Below, piece by piece: positions 30,847 to 33,332 of a stretch of 33,332 nt of DNA. The DNA is from Bacillota bacterium. Its GTDB lineage: Bacteria > Bacillota > Clostridia > Oscillospirales > Acutalibacteraceae. Each line of letters begins with the position of its first letter. Position 1 is the stretch's first letter. The stretch covers positions 1-33,332 of the forward strand of contig JAQXHB010000020.1 in assembly GCA_029007015.1 (NCBI GenBank). The letters run 5' to 3'. The notes under the pieces were generated by a model, which saw only the letters and a list, made by a program, of their open reading frames with translations, was not told where the DNA came from and made no database searches. The position numbers and the translations under genes were made by a program.

Positions 30847-33072
30847 ATGAAGAACTTTGCTAAAATATTTTCGGCTGTTCTTTGTACCGCCATGATTCTT
30901 GCATCGTGCGGCGGAGGTGGACAGCCGACCTCGTCAGGCGCCGACTCGTCTGATACACCGGTATCGTCGGTTGCGTCCGAAACTTCATCTGCAGCCGCAC
31001 CCACATCCAACAGCAAACTGTTCAGCACTGATGTGTGGCAGGCGGTGCCCATGGTCAGCAAGTCGATGCTGAACAGCGGTTACACCGGCGGCGAGGGTTG
31101 CCAGTGGCCGAGTTGCATCTCATATGACCCTGTCGAGGGCAAGTATGCCTACATGGGCACCGATGTCGGCGGAGTGTTCCGCTCGACCGACGGCGGAAAT
31201 AATTGGGAGCCGTCTACAATCGGACTTGATACTTGCGGTGCCGTGGCTGTTGCGTCCGACCCCAATAACATCAAGCGCGTCGTACTCATCGGCTCATCCA
31301 ATGACCGCTCGGGCGTATTTCTTTCGACCGACGCTGGCGAAACATGGGAGAGGGTGTATAAAACCTACCTTTCCCGCGCGCACGACTACCGAGAGCAAAT
31401 TGCCTTTGACGAGTCAAGTAACGACAAGTCGCTCGGCGGCAGTAAGATAGTTTACTGGCTGCGCGCAAACGAGGAGGCCAATGTCATCTCGTCCAAGGGA
31501 ATCAAAGTCGGTCTTTACAAGTCGACCGACGGCGGCAAAACTTGGAATCATGTCAGCGGCACCGAGAAATATGCAAGCGGCTGGCTGGCAATCGACACCA
31601 AGGGCAATCTGTTCATCGCCACAAAAAGCGGTATATTCAAATCGGCAGACAAGGGCGCTACCTTTAAGCAAGTGTTTACCACTGCCACCAACAGCCTGTG
31701 CACCATACGCACCTCAGGTTATCAGAACAATGTCTATGCCATGACCAATGATGGACTCTATGTGTCCACCAACAACGGCAACAGTTTCTCAAAGGTTACC
31801 ACTAAAATGCCTGCAGGCGTATCTAAGAACTACACATATCTGGAAGTCAGCCCCCTCAACCCGAAGAAGATGATTATGCAGAATGACACCATGAGTATTG
31901 GCGCCGGTTATTCGGTTCCGTGCTACTATTCGACCGACGGCGGCAAGACTTGGAATCAATCGACAACCGACACAACCACCAATGTTTGGGCTCCGTACAA
32001 TGTCCGTCAACGCATGTCGTCATGGAATCCCAAGAAGGAAAATGAAATTCTCACTTTCGGCGGCGACCTGATTTACAAATCGACCGACGGCGGCAAGACA
32101 TACAAAAACTCATCTCAAGGTTACAACGGCATATTTATTGGCAGCAACTTTTCCTTTAATATCAACAATCCCAAGTTGGTGGCTATCGCCAGCCAGGACT
32201 ACAACGGCGGCTTCTCGACCGACGGCGGCAAGACATGGACATATGTCAACTGGTCAGGCGCGGGCTGGGGCGGTTTCACCTACGGTGCATACGCCCTGAC
32301 CGAAAAGACCGTTGTCACCGGCGTGTCAAATAATTGGGCGACCAGCAGCGACAGCGTTTTGACCATTTGCGTAACTTTCGACGGAGGCAAGACGGTTGTG
32401 CGCACCGGTTGTGTTGTTGAAGGTGCTAAAGTGGCCATCGGCGCCAAGGGCAACAATAACATCGCCTTCTTCGGTGAGTGGAGAACGACCGACGGCGCCA
32501 AAACATGGGTCAAAATGGACGGCTGTGTAGGTGTTATGTACTGCGACTCTAAGACCGGCCGACTGTTCGGCGTCAACGGCGAGGCAGGCAAGTATGACAT
32601 CGTTGTGTCCAATGACAACGGCGCTTCGTGGAAGGTCATATTCAAAAATGCCGGATACATTGATGACATTTGCTACAATAACAAGAGCAACAAAGTGTTC
32701 TACGCCGGCGGCGCAAGCACTATCAAGTACTTCAAGTGGACCGACGGTCAGGCCGAACCATCTTATATTTGGTATGATACAGGCGCCGGAGGTACATGGG
32801 GTGTTTGTTGCGACCCGACCAACAATGACATCATGTATGCGACTATGCACACGGTTGATAATTATGACCGCCAGAATGTCATTCGCTCGCTCGACGGCGG
32901 CAAAACATGGACCGGCCTCTGCCGTGAGCCGGGCGACGGACGCACCGGCCCCGACGGTGCCAACCAGGCCATGCGTTGCGAGGTCAATCCGCTTACACAC
33001 GAGTTGTTTGTCGCCACTCACTGCAACGGAATGTGGAAGATTTCAGGCCCTCCGTCTGAGTATCTGAAATAA
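30847..33072 (+). CDS. Asp-box beta-propeller lipoprotein, GH74-like architecture, function unknown
   Basis: A 741-aa protein with a clear lipoprotein signal: hydrophobic stretch, then ILASC with Cys21 as the lipidated residue, and a Gly/Ser/Thr-rich linker to about 55. About 12 Asp-box motifs (STDGGKTW and relatives) follow, at positions matching the two upstream paralogs. The N-terminal block GYTGGEGCQW...MGTDVGGVFRSTDGG, with Asp106, is the part most like GH74 enzymes, where an aspartate in RTDIGG is catalytic. It ends with GDGRTGPDGA and a short MWKI strand that may close the propeller. Surface binding or cleavage of a polysaccharide is a reasonable guess and no more. It has its own promoter and a strong terminator, with ACGGAGGAAAA as ribosome binding site. 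Confidence 0.82.
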   Translation: MKNFAKIFSAVLCTAMILASCGGGGQPTSSGADSSDTPVSSVASETSSAAAPTSNSKLFSTDVWQAVPMVSKSMLNSGYTGGEGCQWPSCISYDPVEGKYAYMGTDVGGVFRSTDGGNNWEPSTIGLDTCGAVAVASDPNNIKRVVLIGSSNDRSGVFLSTDAGETWERVYKTYLSRAHDYREQIAFDESSNDKSLGGSKIVYWLRANEEANVISSKGIKVGLYKSTDGGKTWNHVSGTEKYASGWLAIDTKGNLFIATKSGIFKSADKGATFKQVFTTATNSLCTIRTSGYQNNVYAMTNDGLYVSTNNGNSFSKVTTKMPAGVSKNYTYLEVSPLNPKKMIMQNDTMSIGAGYSVPCYYSTDGGKTWNQSTTDTTTNVWAPYNVRQRMSSWNPKKENEILTFGGDLIYKSTDGGKTYKNSSQGYNGIFIGSNFSFNINNPKLVAIASQDYNGGFSTDGGKTWTYVNWSGAGWGGFTYGAYALTEKTVVTGVSNNWATSSDSVLTICVTFDGGKTVVRTGCVVEGAKVAIGAKGNNNIAFFGEWRTTDGAKTWVKMDGCVGVMYCDSKTGRLFGVNGEAGKYDIVVSNDNGASWKVIFKNAGYIDDICYNNKSNKVFYAGGASTIKYFKWTDGQAEPSYIWYDTGAGGTWGVCCDPTNNDIMYATMHTVDNYDRQNVIRSLDGGKTWTGLCREPGDGRTGPDGANQAMRCEVNPLTHELFVATHCNGMWKISGPPSEYLK

Positions 33073-33088
33073 TCACAAAATTTAATTT

Positions 33089-33123
33089 ATGCACCATCTG
33101 CACAAAAGCAGATGGTGCATTTT
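33089..33123 (+). terminator. Intrinsic terminator of the third propeller gene
   Basis: TGCACCATCTGC (33090-33101) pairs perfectly with GCAGATGGTGCA (33108-33119), extended by one A-T pair at 33089/33120, and is followed by a short T run. Confidence 0.92.
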
Positions 33124-33152
33124 GTGCATTGCAACAGTTTTGAAATTAGCGG

Positions 33153-33181
33153 TTTACTTTTATTATGTGCACATGTATAAT
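33153..33181 (+). promoter_or_regulatory. Promoter of the lipoprotein gene at the right edge
   Basis: TTTACT (33153-33158), 17 bases, a perfect TATAAT (33176-33181), about 55 bases before the start codon. Confidence 0.8.
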
Positions 33182-33236
33182 TAGTATAGCACAATCGGCT
33201 TTAAAGGCTAAAAACACAAAAAGGAGATGCATCATT

Positions 33237-33332
33237 GTGAAAAGAATTTTGACATCGGTCATTCTGCTTACGATGGTCTTTGCGCTGGCACTGTCGGCTG
33301 CTTCCTGCAAGAGCAGCGGCACAAACACCACC
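33237..33332 (+). CDS. Lipoprotein, N-terminal signal only (runs off the right edge)
   Basis: Not in the ORF track. Beginning at GTG 33237, with AAGGAG 10 bases upstream, 32 codons run to the window edge without a stop. They encode a classical lipoprotein signal: MKRIL, a hydrophobic core, then SAASC with Cys24 as the lipidated residue, and the start of a Ser/Gly/Thr linker. In this kind of Clostridial locus such a protein is often the solute-binding part of a sugar ABC transporter, or another propeller paralog, but the visible part cannot decide. The ATG at 33227 is out of frame and too close to the ribosome binding site. Confidence 0.75.
   Translation, partial: MKRILTSVILLTMVFALALSAASCKSSGTNTT

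Noticed and set aside
27094-32229. Recurring 15-base word considered as a CRISPR-like or mobile repeat
   Set aside because: It is in frame, encodes the Asp box each time, has irregular spacing, and lies within coding sequence.

Overview
The window looks like chromosome from a spore-forming member of the Clostridia, probably Oscillospirales/Ruminococcaceae-like. The evidence is the sporulation genes yabP and yabQ, the Bacillota-type yabM-yabO-yabP-yabQ-divIC-yabR gene order, a HrcA/CIRCE-type groESL operon, GC-rich coding regions with AT-rich promoters, and strong Shine-Dalgarno sites. Almost everything is on the + strand. I see no mobile element, CRISPR array, rRNA or tRNA.

Region 1 (1-9777). 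The left edge holds the start of a minus-strand MarR-type regulator with a large palindrome over its promoter. Divergent from it is a ten-gene operon that encodes the whole shikimate pathway (aroF, aroB, aroQ, an aroE-aroK fusion, aroA, aroC) and the phenylalanine/tyrosine branch (chorismate mutase-prephenate dehydratase, prephenate dehydrogenase, an aminotransferase). Its leader has a consensus promoter, a 22-codon leader peptide rich in tyrosine codons with its own ribosome binding site, and an intrinsic terminator just before the first gene. This has the layout of ribosome-mediated attenuation, and the ORF track does not show it.

Region 2 (9813-17133). A housekeeping operon, recJ-rel-dtd-metallohydrolase-hemZ, is followed by a small coiled-coil zinc-ribbon gene with its own promoter and terminator.

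Region 3 (17149-24117). A nucleosidase, a MurJ/SpoVB-type flippase, HU, RqcP, YabP, YabQ, DivIC and YabR, then a THUMP-domain RNA methyltransferase and a lipid kinase. A likely sigma-E promoter lies in front of yabP.

Region 4 (24148-26240). groES-groEL under a perfect CIRCE operator that extends into a 17-bp-arm palindrome.

Region 5 (26333-33332). Three large paralogous Asp-box (BNR-type) beta-propeller proteins of 692-741 aa, distantly reminiscent of GH74 xyloglucanases. The first and third are predicted lipoproteins. The second has no signal peptide and should be cytoplasmic. A fourth lipoprotein gene begins at the right edge. This looks like an accessory glycan-related locus and is the least understood part of the window.
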